A stretch of 59,764 nt of DNA from Rhodobiaceae bacterium (GTDB lineage: Bacteria; Pseudomonadota; Alphaproteobacteria; RS24), in the NCBI GenBank assembly GCA_018660505.1, contig JABJKE010000005.1, positions 1-59,764 on the forward strand, read 5' to 3'. The position numbers and the translations under genes are program-made. Below are positions 28,579 to 39,275 of this stretch, in pieces. A model generated the notes under the pieces. It was given only the letters and a program-made list of their open reading frames with translations. It was not told where the DNA came from and did no database searches. Each line of letters begins with the position of its first letter. Position 1 is the stretch's first letter.

Positions 28579-30774
28579 TTACAAAAAACTATAGGGGTCA
28601 ATATCGACCGAAAGCCGCACAGAGCCTCGGGTTTTTAGGGGCGCGAGCCATTGCCCGATATAGGCCTGCATGGGGGCATTTTTGGGCCCTTTGAGCAAAA
28701 AGCGGAACCGATAGCGATTGCGAATGCGGGCAATCGGCGCAGGCGCTGGCCCCAGCACACGAATATCGCCGTGAGCTGGCATTTTTTGCGCTAATTCGCG
28801 CACGAAAGCCAAGGCCTCATTGGGGTCGGTGGCAGAGATAATCAGCGCCGCCAAACGGCCATAGGGCGGCATGCCAGCAATTTCGCGCGCCAAAACTTCG
28901 CGCGTGAAAAAGCCGTCTCGGTCGCCCGCCGCCAAGGCTTGCAAAACCGGATGCTCGGGCATATGGGTTTGCAACATGGCAAAGCCTTCCGCCTCAGCCG
29001 AGCGGCCCGAACGCCCCGCCACTTGGCTCAATAATTGATAGGTCCGCTCGGCCGCGCGCAAGTCGCCATTGCCCAGCCCTAAATCGGCATCGACCACGCC
29101 GACAAAGCTTAGTTTTGGAAAATGGTGCCCTTTGGCAACAATTTGCGTGCCGACAATAATATCCGCCTCGCCGCGCGCCACCTGCTGAATGGTCTCGCGC
29201 AGGGCTTGCGTGCCGCCGGTCATATCCGACGATAGAATCACCGTTCGGGCGTCGGGGAAATGGCCAATGATTTCTTCTGTAATGCGCTCGACGCCGGGCC
29301 CGCAGGCGGCCAATTTATCGGGCTCGTGACACTGCGCGCAAAGCTCTGGCACGGGCTCTAAATGGCCGCAATGATGGCATTGCAATTGCTTGCGGAAGCG
29401 ATGCTCGACCATCCAAGAATCGCAATCGGGGCAAGCGTAGCGATGACCACAGCCTCGGCACAAAGTAAGGGGGGCATAGCCGCGCCGATTGAGAAACAAT
29501 AAGGCTTGCTCGCCGCGCGCAAGGGCGGCGCCCACGCTGGCGACCATTTCGGGCACCATCCAAGCGCCGCGCGGGGGCGGACTGGCGCGCATATCGACAA
29601 GCTGGATTTTCGGCATGGCTGCCCCGCCGTGGCGCGCGGCTAATTTATGTATCTCATAGCGCCCCTCGCGCCCGTTGACATAGCTCTCTAAAGACGGTGT
29701 GGCCGACGATAGAATAACCGGACAAGAAGCCAAGCGCGCCCGCACCACCGCCATATCGCGGGCATTATAAATCACCCCATCTTCTTGCTTGAAGCCGCCA
29801 TCATGTTCTTCATCGACAATAATCACGCCCAAATCTTGCCATGGCAAAAACAACGCCGAGCGCGCCCCCACCAAGACTTGCACCCGCCCTTCGGCAATCT
29901 CGCGCCACGTCCGACGCCGCTCCGTGGGCCCCAAGCCCGAATGCCATAAAGCAGGCGCACAGCCAAAGCGGGCTTCAAAGCGTTCGAGAAATTGCGTCGT
30001 CAGGGATATCTCAGGCAAGAGAATGAGCGCTTGGCGGTTTTCGCGCAACGCCTGCGCGATGGCCTCGAAATAAACCTCGGTCTTGCCCGAGCCCGTGACG
30101 CCATCCAGCAAATGCGTGGTGAAATCTCGCTCGGCCACCGCCGCGCTTAGCGCTTGGGTGACGGTTTTTTGGTCGCCCGAAAAATCGCGTTGCACATGGT
30201 CTGGCTCGGGGGCCGCGAAAGCCTTATGGCCTGGCAAAGGATAGGTCTGCAAAAACCCGCCGGCCAATAAGCCTTTGATCACCGAACTGCTGACATTGGC
30301 TTCGCGGGCCAAATCGGGGCCCGTCAGCCCCATGCCTTGGGGCAGCATTGCCAAAGCGGCGAACACGCGGGTGCGCGCGGCGGTCATTTTTTCGGGGCGC
30401 GCCTCTGGGGTCGACGGATCGAGGCGATAGGCCAGCAAAGGTTTGGCCGGTTCAAACGCCGTGGGCACGCGCATCACTTGGCGTAAAACCGAGCCCGGCG
30501 GCGACATCACATAGGCCGCCACCCAATCGACGAATTGGCGCAATTGCTCCGAAAGGGCGGGCACATCGAGGCGCTCGACAATCGATTTGATTTTCTTCGG
30601 TTCCAAATCGTCCTTCCCCAAAGCTCTGGGGGCCTGCCAGACCACGCCATTCACCCGGCGCGGCCCCAAGGGCACGCGCACGAAATCGCCAAGGCCCACG
30701 TCCATATCTGGCGGCACGGCGTAATCGTAAGGCCCGGGCAGGCCAAGGGGAATCAGCACGGAAACAATTTGCAT
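28579..30774 (-). CDS. priA: Primosomal replication protein N' (PriA helicase)
   Basis: This 731-residue DNA helicase restarts stalled replication forks. An N-terminal 3'-DNA-end-binding domain (starts MQIVSVLIPLGLPGPYDY) precedes the helicase domain with Walker A GVTGSGKTE and the DEEH box, interrupted by the zinc-binding cluster (CRGCG, CPDC, CHHCG, CAQC). I start at the ATG at 30774; a longer frame extends to 30993 into the transaldolase promoter region but lacks homology there. Its position next to atpH is common in alphaproteobacteria. Confidence 0.95.
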   Translation of the reverse strand: MQIVSVLIPLGLPGPYDYAVPPDMDVGLGDFVRVPLGPRRVNGVVWQAPRALGKDDLEPKKIKSIVERLDVPALSEQLRQFVDWVAAYVMSPPGSVLRQVMRVPTAFEPAKPLLAYRLDPSTPEARPEKMTAARTRVFAALAMLPQGMGLTGPDLAREANVSSSVIKGLLAGGFLQTYPLPGHKAFAAPEPDHVQRDFSGDQKTVTQALSAAVAERDFTTHLLDGVTGSGKTEVYFEAIAQALRENRQALILLPEISLTTQFLERFEARFGCAPALWHSGLGPTERRRTWREIAEGRVQVLVGARSALFLPWQDLGVIIVDEEHDGGFKQEDGVIYNARDMAVVRARLASCPVILSSATPSLESYVNGREGRYEIHKLAARHGGAAMPKIQLVDMRASPPPRGAWMVPEMVASVGAALARGEQALLFLNRRGYAPLTLCRGCGHRYACPDCDSWMVEHRFRKQLQCHHCGHLEPVPELCAQCHEPDKLAACGPGVERITEEIIGHFPDARTVILSSDMTGGTQALRETIQQVARGEADIIVGTQIVAKGHHFPKLSFVGVVDADLGLGNGDLRAAERTYQLLSQVAGRSGRSAEAEGFAMLQTHMPEHPVLQALAAGDRDGFFTREVLAREIAGMPPYGRLAALIISATDPNEALAFVRELAQKMPAHGDIRVLGPAPAPIARIRNRYRFRFLLKGPKNAPMQAYIGQWLAPLKTRGSVRLSVDIDPYSFL

Positions 30775-30882
30775 GCGCGCAGTTTCCAACAAGCGGTGAG
30801 AAATGGCAAGCGGGCCAAATGGAACAGCCCTTGCCGAATGGGAAACACTGGTGCATTTTAAAAATAGATATAGGAGAGAGAG

Positions 30883-31539
30883 ATGCAGTTTTTTGTCGAT
30901 AGCGCCGATTTGCAGGCGATTAAAGATCTGGCCGACACGGGCATGGTCGATGGGGCGACCACCAATCCATCGCTGGTGGCGAAATCGGGACAAGATTTCA
31001 AAACGCTGATTGCCGAAATTTGCGACCTCGTGCCGGGCCCCGTCTCGGCCGAAGTGACCGCTCTCGAGGCCGATGCCATGTTGAAAGAAGCCGATGAATT
31101 ATTGGCCATTGCCGACAATGTATGCATTAAAGTGCCGCTGACCTGGGACGGGCTAAAGGCCACGCGCCAGCTGGCCGACCGCGGCAAAAAGGTAAATGTC
31201 ACGCTGTGCTTTTCGGCCAATCAAGCGCTGCTGGCCGCCAAAGCAGGCGCCGCCTATATCTCGCCTTTCGTTGGGCGGCTGGATGATATTGGCGCCGATG
31301 GCATGGGGCTGATAGCAGACATTCGCCAGATTTATGATAATTACCCGGAGCTGGAAACCGAGATTTTAGTGGCCTCTGTTCGCAGCCCCGAGCATATGCG
31401 CGCCGCCGCCCTCATCGGGGCGGATGTCGCCACTTTGCCGCCAGAGGTTTTGCGCTCGCTCATTGCCCATCCCTTGACCGACAAAGGGCTCGACGCGTTT
31501 CTCGCAGATTGGAAAAAGACGGGGCAATCGATTGCTTAA
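30883..31539 (+). CDS. Transaldolase-like / fructose-6-phosphate aldolase
   Basis: This 218-residue TIM-barrel enzyme belongs to the small transaldolase (TalC/FSA) family. The Schiff-base lysine is Lys83 in CIKVPLT. The start [10 protein letters not shown] and the central [20 protein letters not shown] are typical. Most alphaproteobacterial members act as transaldolase in the pentose phosphate pathway; FSA activity cannot be excluded from sequence. GGAGAGAGAG precedes the ATG. It is divergent from priA with a gap of 108 bases that must hold its promoter. Confidence 0.92.
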   Translation: MQFFVDSADLQAIKDLADTGMVDGATTNPSLVAKSGQDFKTLIAEICDLVPGPVSAEVTALEADAMLKEADELLAIADNVCIKVPLTWDGLKATRQLADRGKKVNVTLCFSANQALLAAKAGAAYISPFVGRLDDIGADGMGLIADIRQIYDNYPELETEILVASVRSPEHMRAAALIGADVATLPPEVLRSLIAHPLTDKGLDAFLADWKKTGQSIA

Positions 31540-31540
31540 T

Positions 31541-31572
31541 CCAAAGCTGGCCAAACCCAAAGCTGGCCAAAC
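31541..31572. repeat. 16 bp perfect tandem duplication between the aldolase and xer genes
   Basis: CCAAAGCTGGCCAAAC is present at 31541-31556 and 31557-31572, starting right after the upstream stop codon and ending one base before the likely xer ATG. Confidence 0.97.
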
Positions 31573-31573
31573 A

Positions 31574-32521
31574 ATGACCGATGCTTTTACGCCGCTGTCC
31601 CTAGGGGAAGATTTACGCCACCAATTGGCGCGCTGGCGGAGCGCCCTGAAAGACCAAGCCCGCGTCAGCCCGCATACGCTAGACGCCTATCAGCGCGACA
31701 TGCGGCAATTTTTAGACTTCATGGTCAACCATAAAGGCGAAGCGATAGAGCTGGCTTTTTTTACCAAAGTTAATTTGCGCGATTTGCGCGCCTTTATGGC
31801 GGCACGGCGGGCGCAGGGTTTGACCAGCCGCTCTTTATTGCGAAGCCTGTCGGGGGTTCGTAATTTCATCACCCATTTGGCCGCCCAAGATATCGCCACC
31901 AGCGAGGCGTTTGCTTTGTTAAACCCACCGAAAGCCAAAAAGAGCCTGCCCCGTCCTGTCGGTGTTGATGAGGCTTTGCAGCTTTTGCGTTTGGCTTTGG
32001 TGGCCCCCAAAGACCCTTGGGTGGGCTTGCGCGATGCCGCTCTTTTGGCGCTGCTTTATGGCGCCGGGCTTCGCATCTCGGAAGCCCTGGGGTTGACCCG
32101 CGCGGACATCCCGCAAGCGGCAGACACGGGTCTTCGGGTGATGGGCAAAGGCGGTAAAATGCGCGACGTGCCGTTGCTGCCGATGATGCATAAAGCTTTG
32201 CTCGATTATATAGAGGCTGCGCCTTTTGATATGCGCCCGCGCGAGCCCTTGTTTCGCGGCAAGCGCGGCGGCCCCCTGTCGGCGCGCCAAGGGCAGATGA
32301 TGGTGGCGGGCCTGCGCCGCGCCCTCAATTTGCCAGACACGGTCACGCCGCATGCGCTGCGCCATAGTTTTGCTACCCATCTGCTGGCGGCCGGCGGGGA
32401 TTTGCGAACCATTCAAGAATTACTGGGGCATGCGCAATTAAGCTCGACGCAGATTTACACGCAAATCGACGCCAATGCTTTGATGGAGGTTTACGATAAA
32501 GCGCATCCCCGCGCCAAATAG
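31574..32521 (+). CDS. Xer-type tyrosine recombinase (XerC/XerD)
   Basis: This 315-residue recombinase has an N-terminal SAM-like core-binding domain (about 12-105) and a catalytic domain with Arg167, His260, Arg263, His286 and the nucleophile Tyr295. Xer proteins resolve chromosome dimers at dif; the gene is isolated from phage or integron features, so a housekeeping role is likely. I cannot separate XerC from XerD by eye. The ATG at 31574 has no clear Shine-Dalgarno because it follows a 16 bp tandem repeat; an in-frame TTG at 31532, overlapping the upstream gene, would add 14 residues. Confidence 0.92.
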   Translation: MTDAFTPLSLGEDLRHQLARWRSALKDQARVSPHTLDAYQRDMRQFLDFMVNHKGEAIELAFFTKVNLRDLRAFMAARRAQGLTSRSLLRSLSGVRNFITHLAAQDIATSEAFALLNPPKAKKSLPRPVGVDEALQLLRLALVAPKDPWVGLRDAALLALLYGAGLRISEALGLTRADIPQAADTGLRVMGKGGKMRDVPLLPMMHKALLDYIEAAPFDMRPREPLFRGKRGGPLSARQGQMMVAGLRRALNLPDTVTPHALRHSFATHLLAAGGDLRTIQELLGHAQLSSTQIYTQIDANALMEVYDKAHPRAK

Positions 32522-32538
32522 TCTCGCGCCAAATGAAG

Positions 32539-33948
32539 CTACATATGCAGCGCGCGACCATCGACCGCCAGAGCGGCCTCTTTCACCGCTTCAGTAAGCG
32601 TCGGATGGGCATGGCAGGTGCGCGCGATATCTTCTGCACTGGCCGAGAACTCCATCGCCACCGCCGCTTCGGCAATCATATCGCCCGCTTGCGCGCCCAA
32701 AATATGCACGCCTAAAACTTTATCCGTCGTGGCATCGGCGAGAATTTTAACGAAACCATCCGTCGTGCCATTTACTTTCGCCCGACCATTGGCGGTGAAA
32801 GGAAACTTGCCCGCCTTATAAGCGATACCGGCTTCTTTCAGCTCTTCTTCGCTTTTGCCAACCCAGGCCACTTCGGGCGCCGTATAGATGACGCCGGGAA
32901 TGACATCATAATTGACATGCGACGGCTTGCCCGCCAAATGCTCGGCCAAGGCGACCCCTTCGTCTTCCGCTTTATGCGCCAACATGGGGCCCGCAATCAC
33001 ATCGCCGAGTGCGTAAATGCCGTCGATATTGGTTTTAAAATGAGCGTCGGTTTCAATGCGTCCTGCGCCATCGCGGGTGACGCCCACCGCCTCTAGGCCG
33101 AGGCCGTGCGTATGGGGACGCCGACCAATGGAAACCAAAACGCGGTCTGCTGTCAGGGTTTCGGCGTCCCCGTCCCCCGAAGCGGGCGCCAGTGTTAATT
33201 TGACCGAAGCCTTGAGCGCTTTCGCACCCGTGACTTTTTTGCCGAGCTTGAACTGAATGCCCTGTTTTTTCAAAACCCGCTGAAAGTTTTTCGCTAAATC
33301 TGCGTCCACGCCCGGGGTGATGCGGTCGAGATATTCGACCACGGTCACTTCTGCGCCCAACCGACGCCAGACCGAGCCGAGCTCCAGACCAATAATCCCC
33401 GCCCCGACAATCGCCAAATGTTTCGGCACGCTGTCGAACGAGAGCGCGCCCGTGGACGACACGATGCGGTCTTCATCCACGTCCATGCCCGGCAAAGGCG
33501 TCACTTCGGAGCCCGTCGCCAGAACGATGTTTTTTGCCGTGAGCTTGCGCGTGCCGCCATCCAGCAGCGCCACATCCACGCTGCCGGGCGCGGTGAGCGT
33601 GGCCGCGCCTTTGATTTCTTCGATTTTATTTTTCTTTAAAAGAAAGCGCACGCCTTGCGTATTGCCATCGATACCCGCTTGCTTATAGGCCATCATTTTT
33701 TCCAAATCGAGTTTGACCGAGCCAAGCTTAATGCCCATATCGCCCGCGTGCTGCGCCTCCCTAAAGACTTCCGAGGCGTGCAACAGCGCTTTCGACGGAA
33801 TGCAGCCGACGTTCAAACAAGTGCCACCGGGCTCGCCGCGTTTGTCGATACAAGCGGTTTTCAGCCCCAATTGGGCGGCGCGCAAAGCACAGACATAACC
33901 GCCAGGTCCGGCGCCGATGACAATAACATCAAACTGATCGTCGCTCAT
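32539..33948 (-). CDS. lpd: Dihydrolipoyl dehydrogenase (E3)
   Basis: This 469-residue FAD enzyme reoxidises the dihydrolipoyl arm of the 2-oxoglutarate dehydrogenase complex. The FAD-binding GAGPGGY is at residues 12-18, the redox pair Cys44/Cys49 lies in GGTCLNVGC, and the C-terminal HAHPTLTEA carries the catalytic His. I chose the ATG at 33946-33948; a TTG two codons earlier is in frame. It ends the sucCD-sucA-odhB-lpd run and converges on the xer gene. Confidence 0.96.
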   Translation of the reverse strand: MSDDQFDVIVIGAGPGGYVCALRAAQLGLKTACIDKRGEPGGTCLNVGCIPSKALLHASEVFREAQHAGDMGIKLGSVKLDLEKMMAYKQAGIDGNTQGVRFLLKKNKIEEIKGAATLTAPGSVDVALLDGGTRKLTAKNIVLATGSEVTPLPGMDVDEDRIVSSTGALSFDSVPKHLAIVGAGIIGLELGSVWRRLGAEVTVVEYLDRITPGVDADLAKNFQRVLKKQGIQFKLGKKVTGAKALKASVKLTLAPASGDGDAETLTADRVLVSIGRRPHTHGLGLEAVGVTRDGAGRIETDAHFKTNIDGIYALGDVIAGPMLAHKAEDEGVALAEHLAGKPSHVNYDVIPGVIYTAPEVAWVGKSEEELKEAGIAYKAGKFPFTANGRAKVNGTTDGFVKILADATTDKVLGVHILGAQAGDMIAEAAVAMEFSASAEDIARTCHAHPTLTEAVKEAALAVDGRALHM

Positions 33949-33963
33949 GAGCAATCCCTTATT

Positions 33964-35235
33964 TTATATATCCAGCAACATGCGCTCTGGGTTTTCCAAA
34001 CATTCTTTGACCCGCACCAAAAACGTTACCGCCTCTTTGCCATCGACAATGCGGTGGTCATAAGACAGCGCGAGATACATCATCGGGCGAATTTTAATTT
34101 CGCCATCCACCACGACCGGACGGTCTTGGATTTTATGGATGCCCAAAATGCCCGATTGCGGCGTGTTTAAAATCGGCGTGCTCATCAAAGAGCCATAGAC
34201 ACCGCCGTTTGACAGGGTAAATGTGCCGCCTTGCAAATCCGCAAGGCTCAATTTGCCATCGCGTGCCTTGACGCCATAGCCCGCAATGGCCAATTCGATT
34301 TCCGCCAAATTCATCGTCTGCACATCGCGCACGACGGGCACCACGAGGCCTTTTTCGGTGCCCACGGCGACGCCCATATTGACGTATTTTTTATAGATTA
34401 AATCCTCGCCCTGAATTTCTGCGTTGACCGCAGGAATTTCGCTCAAGGCGGTGACGCAGGCGCGCACAAAAAAGCTCATGAAGCCGAGGCGAGCGCCATA
34501 TTTCTTCTCAAACAAATCTTTATAAGTGCGCCGCAATTCCATCAAAGCGCCCATATCCACTTCGTTGAAAGTGGTTAATTGCGCGGCGGTGTTCTGGCTT
34601 TCTTTCAACCGCGCCGCAATGGTTTTGCGCAAGCGGGTCATTTTCACGCGCTCCTCGCCCGCCGATTGGGCGTTGGCGGATGCCGCCGGCGCTGGTGTTG
34701 CAGGCGCAGATACAGGCGCGGCCGTAGACGGGCCGCCTTTGGCCGCCTTCATCGCATCCTCTTTGGTCAGGCGGCCGCCTTTTCCCGTGCCCGCAATATC
34801 GGCTGGGTTCAGCCCATGTTCTTCCACCACCCGGCGCACGGCGGGCGATAGCTCGGAAGTGTCCGCAGCGGCATCAGGGGCTACTTCTGCCGCAGGCGCT
34901 TGTGCTGCTGCGGGCGCTGCTTCTGCTGCAGGCGCTGCTTCTGCCGCGGGCGCTTCTTTTGCCGCGGGCGCTTTTTCTGCCGCGGGCGCTGTGCCCGCTC
35001 CCGCGCCGAGTTTACCCAATAAGGCACCCACTTCTACGGTATCGCCTTCGGCCACCATAACTTCCGACAAAACGCCGGCGCTTTGCGCGGGCACTTCGAT
35101 GGTCACTTTATCGGTTTCCAACTCGCAAAGCGGCTCATCCACCGCCACCGCATCGCCGGGCTTTTTATACCATTGCGCGATGGTCGCTTCGGTAATCGAT
35201 TCCCCAAGTTCTGGAACGCGAATTTCATTGGACAT
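33964..35235 (-). CDS. odhB: Dihydrolipoyllysine-residue succinyltransferase (E2o)
   Basis: This 423-residue E2 has one lipoyl domain (1-75, lipoyl-lysine Lys43 in ETDKVT), a long Ala/Pro/Glu-rich linker of repeated APAAE-type units (about 78-125), a peripheral-subunit-binding domain (about 128-165) and the acyltransferase core with catalytic His394 and Asp398 (SYDHRIVDG). It transfers succinyl from lipoate to CoA. It lies directly between sucA and lpd. Also called sucB. Confidence 0.96.
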   Translation of the reverse strand: MSNEIRVPELGESITEATIAQWYKKPGDAVAVDEPLCELETDKVTIEVPAQSAGVLSEVMVAEGDTVEVGALLGKLGAGAGTAPAAEKAPAAKEAPAAEAAPAAEAAPAAAQAPAAEVAPDAAADTSELSPAVRRVVEEHGLNPADIAGTGKGGRLTKEDAMKAAKGGPSTAAPVSAPATPAPAASANAQSAGEERVKMTRLRKTIAARLKESQNTAAQLTTFNEVDMGALMELRRTYKDLFEKKYGARLGFMSFFVRACVTALSEIPAVNAEIQGEDLIYKKYVNMGVAVGTEKGLVVPVVRDVQTMNLAEIELAIAGYGVKARDGKLSLADLQGGTFTLSNGGVYGSLMSTPILNTPQSGILGIHKIQDRPVVVDGEIKIRPMMYLALSYDHRIVDGKEAVTFLVRVKECLENPERMLLDI

Positions 35236-35256
35236 AAGGCTCTCCGGTTTCTCTAT

Positions 35257-38200
35257 CTAATCTAGAGGGTCAATCAGGGCGCTTTGCAACAGCGCATCGC
35301 GTTGTTTCAAATGGCGGCTCATCTGGCCCGTGGCCGTGGAGGCCGCCGCCGCCCGTCCCGCATAGGCAGCGCGTGTATGCGTCGCGCTCAAAGTTTTCAG
35401 AACATTTTCCAGCTCCGCTTCGATGAAACTCCAAGCGCCCATATTGCGCGGCTCCTCTTGGCACCAAACCATTTCGGCATGGGCAAAGGGCTCCAGCTCG
35501 GCCAACAAAGGCCCCACGGGCACCGGATATAATTGCTCCACCCGCATGATGTAAACATCGTCGAGGCCCGCCGCTTCGCGCGCTTCCAGCAAATCGAAAT
35601 AGACTTTGCCCGAACATAATACCACGCGACGGATTTTTTCGGGCGCCACAAGACCACCCGCGCCATCTGTCAGGCGGTCATCTCTATCATCCCATAAAAC
35701 GCGGTGGAACGAAGAGCCGGTTTCCATTTCAGCCAGGCTAGAGACGCATTTTTTATGCCGCAATAAAGACTTCGGCGTCATTAAAATAAGCGGCTTGCGG
35801 AAATTGCGCTTTTGCTGGCGCCGCAAGATATGGAAATAATTGGCCGGCGTCGTGCAATTGGCCACTTGCATATTCTCTTCGGCACAAAGCTGCAAATAGC
35901 GCTCGAGACGCGCCGAGGAATGCTCGGGCCCCTGCCCCTCATAGCCATGCGGCAATAACATCACCAGCCCCGACATGCGCAGCCATTTAATCTCGCCCGA
36001 AGCAATAAATTGGTCGACCAGCACTTGCGCCCCATTGGCGAAATCGCCAAATTGCGCTTCCCATAGAACCAGCGCATTCGGGTCGGCCAGCGAATAACCA
36101 TATTCAAACCCCAAAACCGCCACTTCCGACAGCATGGAGTTGATCACTTCAAACAGGGCTTGGTCTTCGCGGATATATTTTAGCGGCTTGTAACGGCGCT
36201 CGGTTTTTTGGTCGATCCAAGACGAATGACGCTGCGAGAAAGTGCCCCGCTCGCTGTCTTGGCCCGACAAGCGCACGGTATTATGCTCCAACACCAAGGA
36301 GCCAAAAGCCAGCGCCTCAGCGGTGGCCCAATCAAAACCCTCGCCCGTGGCAAACATATCGTCTTTGGCTTTGAGCTGGCGCACCAGCGCGCGGTGCAAA
36401 TTAAACCCTTCGGGCACGCGGGTCAGCCCCCGGCCAATTTCCAATAAAGTCTCGCGCGCAACCCCGGTTTCGGCGCGGACAAATTCGCGCCGTTTTTGCT
36501 CGAGCCCTGACCATTTGCCATCCAGCCAATCGGCTTTATCTGGCCGATAGGTATTGGCCGCTTCAAAGGCCTCATCCAGCGTCGCGCGATAGCTGGCACG
36601 GGCCACCTCAATGCCATTGTCATCGAGCAGACCTTCGGCTTTTAAGCGCGTGCCATATTTTTGCACCACGGTTTCATGCTGCTTAATTTTGGCATACATG
36701 GTCGGCTGCGTGAACGCTGGCTCATCGCCCTCATTATGGCCATAGCGGCGATAGCAGAACATATCAATGACGACGGGCTTTTGGAATTTCTGGCGAAACT
36801 CGGTTGCCACTTTGGCGGCAAAGACCACCGCTTCGGGGTCATCGCCATTGACGTGGAAAATCGGCGCTTCCACCATTTTCGCCACATCCGATGGATAGGG
36901 CGACGAGCGCGAGAACCGCGGATTGGTGGTGAAGCCAATTTGATTGTTGACGATAAAATGAATAGAGCCGCCCGATTTATGGCCGATTAATCCCGATAGC
37001 CCCAGACATTCGGCAACAATGCCTTGGCCCGCAAAAGCGGCATCGCCGTGCAACAGCAGCGGGATGACTTTCGTGCGGTCGGCCAATGCCCGCGGGGTGG
37101 CTTTATAATGGTCTTGCTTGGCTCGCGCTTTGCCCAAAACCACCGGGTCCACCGCTTCCAAATGCGATGGATTGGGGGATAAAGATAAATGCACTTTATT
37201 GCCGTCAAATTCGCGGTCGGAAGAAGCACCAAGGTGATATTTCACATCGCCCGAGCCTTCAATATCTTCTGGATTGGCCGAGCCGCCTTTGAACTCATGA
37301 AACAGCGCCTCGAAAGGTTTGCCCATCACATTGGTCAGCACGTTTAAGCGGCCCCGATGCGGCATGCCGAAGAGAATTTCTTCCACGCCCAAATTGCCGC
37401 CGCGTTTGATGATTTGCTCGAGGGCGGGAATCATCGCCTCGCCGCCATCCAGCCCGAACCGTTTGGTGCCAGTATATTTAACGTCGATGAATTTCTCGAG
37501 CCCTTCGGCTTCGACCAGTTTTTGGAAAATCGCCAATTTACCCTCTTTGGTAAAGGCAATCTCTTTGTCTGGCCCCTCGATGCGCTCTTGCAGCCAAGCT
37601 TTTTCTTCCGGGTCAGAAATATGCATGAACTCGAGCGCCACGGTTCCGCAATAGGTGCGGCGCAAAATATCCAACATCTCGCGAATGGTCGCGGTCTCCA
37701 GCCCCAGCACAAAGTCGATAAAAATCGGCCGATCGAAATCAGCCTCGGTAAAGCCATAAGACGTCGGGTCTAATTCAGGATGCGAGCCTGGCGGTTCAAT
37801 GCCAAGCGGGTCGAGGTCGGCGGCCAAATGACCGCGAAACCGATAGGCGCGAATCATCATAATGGCGCGCACACTATCAAGCGTGGCGGCGCGAACGTCG
37901 GCCTCATTGTCCACACGTGCCGAGCCTGTGTCTGGCGAGCCTAGGCGCGCCGATATCGCCTCACCCAAACGGTCGGGCGAAGGCAAATCATCGACGGTAT
38001 CGGAAGGCCAATGGGCATCCAGCGCCGAGGTCAGCTCGCCATTGATGGCCGGCGGCCAGTCCTCGCGTTGCCAACTGGGCACATGCGGCGTCGCGGCCGG
38101 CTCTCCAGCTTCCATGGCGCTAAAATAGGTGCCCCATTCGGCTTCTAACGTGGTGTCGCCGGCTTTAAAGCGGGCATAAAGCTGTTCGAGGTATAAGATA

Positions 38201-38280
38201 TTGGAGCCATCTAACAGGCTTTCGGAAAAGCTCTGAGAGGCGATATTGGGTTGACTTGAACCTGATGTTTCTTCGGACAT
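35257..38280 (-). CDS. sucA: 2-oxoglutarate dehydrogenase E1 component
   Basis: This 1007-residue thiamine-diphosphate enzyme decarboxylates 2-oxoglutarate. The N-terminus has the short E1o helix (LYLEQLYARFKAGD near residue 30) that binds the E2/E3 core, followed by the TPP-binding and transketolase-like domains (GMPHRGRLN, GDAAFAGQGI, HNEGDEPAFTQP). The length is near the upper end of the family. It is preceded by a hairpin that separates it from sucD, and 21 bases lie between it and odhB. Confidence 0.97.
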   Translation of the reverse strand: MSEETSGSSQPNIASQSFSESLLDGSNILYLEQLYARFKAGDTTLEAEWGTYFSAMEAGEPAATPHVPSWQREDWPPAINGELTSALDAHWPSDTVDDLPSPDRLGEAISARLGSPDTGSARVDNEADVRAATLDSVRAIMMIRAYRFRGHLAADLDPLGIEPPGSHPELDPTSYGFTEADFDRPIFIDFVLGLETATIREMLDILRRTYCGTVALEFMHISDPEEKAWLQERIEGPDKEIAFTKEGKLAIFQKLVEAEGLEKFIDVKYTGTKRFGLDGGEAMIPALEQIIKRGGNLGVEEILFGMPHRGRLNVLTNVMGKPFEALFHEFKGGSANPEDIEGSGDVKYHLGASSDREFDGNKVHLSLSPNPSHLEAVDPVVLGKARAKQDHYKATPRALADRTKVIPLLLHGDAAFAGQGIVAECLGLSGLIGHKSGGSIHFIVNNQIGFTTNPRFSRSSPYPSDVAKMVEAPIFHVNGDDPEAVVFAAKVATEFRQKFQKPVVIDMFCYRRYGHNEGDEPAFTQPTMYAKIKQHETVVQKYGTRLKAEGLLDDNGIEVARASYRATLDEAFEAANTYRPDKADWLDGKWSGLEQKRREFVRAETGVARETLLEIGRGLTRVPEGFNLHRALVRQLKAKDDMFATGEGFDWATAEALAFGSLVLEHNTVRLSGQDSERGTFSQRHSSWIDQKTERRYKPLKYIREDQALFEVINSMLSEVAVLGFEYGYSLADPNALVLWEAQFGDFANGAQVLVDQFIASGEIKWLRMSGLVMLLPHGYEGQGPEHSSARLERYLQLCAEENMQVANCTTPANYFHILRRQQKRNFRKPLILMTPKSLLRHKKCVSSLAEMETGSSFHRVLWDDRDDRLTDGAGGLVAPEKIRRVVLCSGKVYFDLLEAREAAGLDDVYIMRVEQLYPVPVGPLLAELEPFAHAEMVWCQEEPRNMGAWSFIEAELENVLKTLSATHTRAAYAGRAAAASTATGQMSRHLKQRDALLQSALIDPLD

Positions 38281-38354
38281 CTTTCACTTCCAATTTAACT
38301 CTGTCTACACATTAGCCCAGTATTTGGAATGAGACCATGACTTAATCTAGAGCC

Positions 38355-38395
38355 TTTATCGGCACCCCCCCACACAAAGGGCGGGCACCGATAAA
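38355..38395 (-). terminator. Hairpin separating sucCD from sucA-odhB-lpd
   Basis: TTTATCGG (38355-38362) pairs perfectly with CCGATAAA (38388-38395), and internal C- and G-runs extend the stem. In the direction of transcription (minus) no T-run follows, so it is more likely a partial terminator or RNA-processing/stability element than a full stop. Confidence 0.4.
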
Positions 38396-38399
38396 ATAG

Positions 38400-39275
38400 T
38401 TACGCGCCCAGAACGTCAACCAAAGTCGTGCCCAAAGAGGCCGGCGATGGCGACACGGTAATCCCTGCCGAACGCATGGCTTCCATTTTGTCTTCCGCAC
38501 CGCCTTTGCCGCCGGCGATAATCGCGCCCGCATGGCCCATGCGCCGACCCGGAGGGGCGGTGACGCCAGCAATAAAGCCGACCATGGGTTTTTTCACTTT
38601 CGAGGCTTTCAAAAACTCAGCCGCTTCTTCTTCAGCCGAGCCGCCAATTTCGCCAATCATGATAATCGACTCGGTTTCGTCATCGCCCAGGAACATATCC
38701 AAGCAATCGATGAAATTCGTGCCATTGACGGGGTCGCCGCCGATGCCGATACACGTCGACTGACCCAGACCCGCGGCCGTGGTTTGCGCCACCGCCTCAT
38801 ACGTCAACGTGCCCGAACGAGAGACAATGCCGACCGAGCCGCGACGGTGAATGTGACCGGGCATAATGCCAATCTTACATTCGCCAGGCGTAATCACGCC
38901 CGGGCAATTGGGCCCAACCAGACGCGTGTTCGACCCTTGCAAAGCCCGTTTGACCCGAATCATATCGGTCACCGGAATGCCTTCGGTAATGCAAACCGCA
39001 AGCTCAATGCCAGCCTCAATGGCTTCCAAAATCGCATCGGCCGCAAAAGGCGGCGGCACATAGATAGCCGAAGCTGTGGCACCGGTTTTTTCGACCGCCG
39101 CGCCCACTGTATCAAACACGGGCAAATCTAGATGGCTTGAGCCACCGCGCCCTGGTGTGACGCCGCCAACCATTTTCGTGCCATAGGCAATGGCTTGCTC
39201 GGAGTGGAAAGTGCCTTGGCTACCGGTAAACCCTTGGCAGATGACTTTCGTGTCTTTGTTAACCAATACAGACAT
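38400..39275 (-). CDS. sucD: Succinate-CoA ligase alpha subunit
   Basis: This 291-residue subunit binds CoA through its N-terminal Rossmann-like domain ([10 protein letters not shown], residues 16-24) and carries the phosphorylated His248 in RRMGHAGAI. With SucC it makes succinate and ATP or GTP from succinyl-CoA. Its ATG overlaps the sucC stop by one base (TAATG), so synthesis is coupled. Confidence 0.97.
   Translation of the reverse strand: MSVLVNKDTKVICQGFTGSQGTFHSEQAIAYGTKMVGGVTPGRGGSSHLDLPVFDTVGAAVEKTGATASAIYVPPPFAADAILEAIEAGIELAVCITEGIPVTDMIRVKRALQGSNTRLVGPNCPGVITPGECKIGIMPGHIHRRGSVGIVSRSGTLTYEAVAQTTAAGLGQSTCIGIGGDPVNGTNFIDCLDMFLGDDETESIIMIGEIGGSAEEEAAEFLKASKVKKPMVGFIAGVTAPPGRRMGHAGAIIAGGKGGAEDKMEAMRSAGITVSPSPASLGTTLVDVLGA

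Noticed and set aside
31574-32521. Phage or integron integrase marking a mobile element
   Set aside because: Surrounded by housekeeping genes, no attachment repeats or phage genes; the sequence fits chromosomal Xer.
34860-35010. Repeat array in the Ala/Pro region of odhB
   Set aside because: This is the coding sequence of the flexible E2 linker, which is normal for the family and not a CRISPR or mobile repeat.
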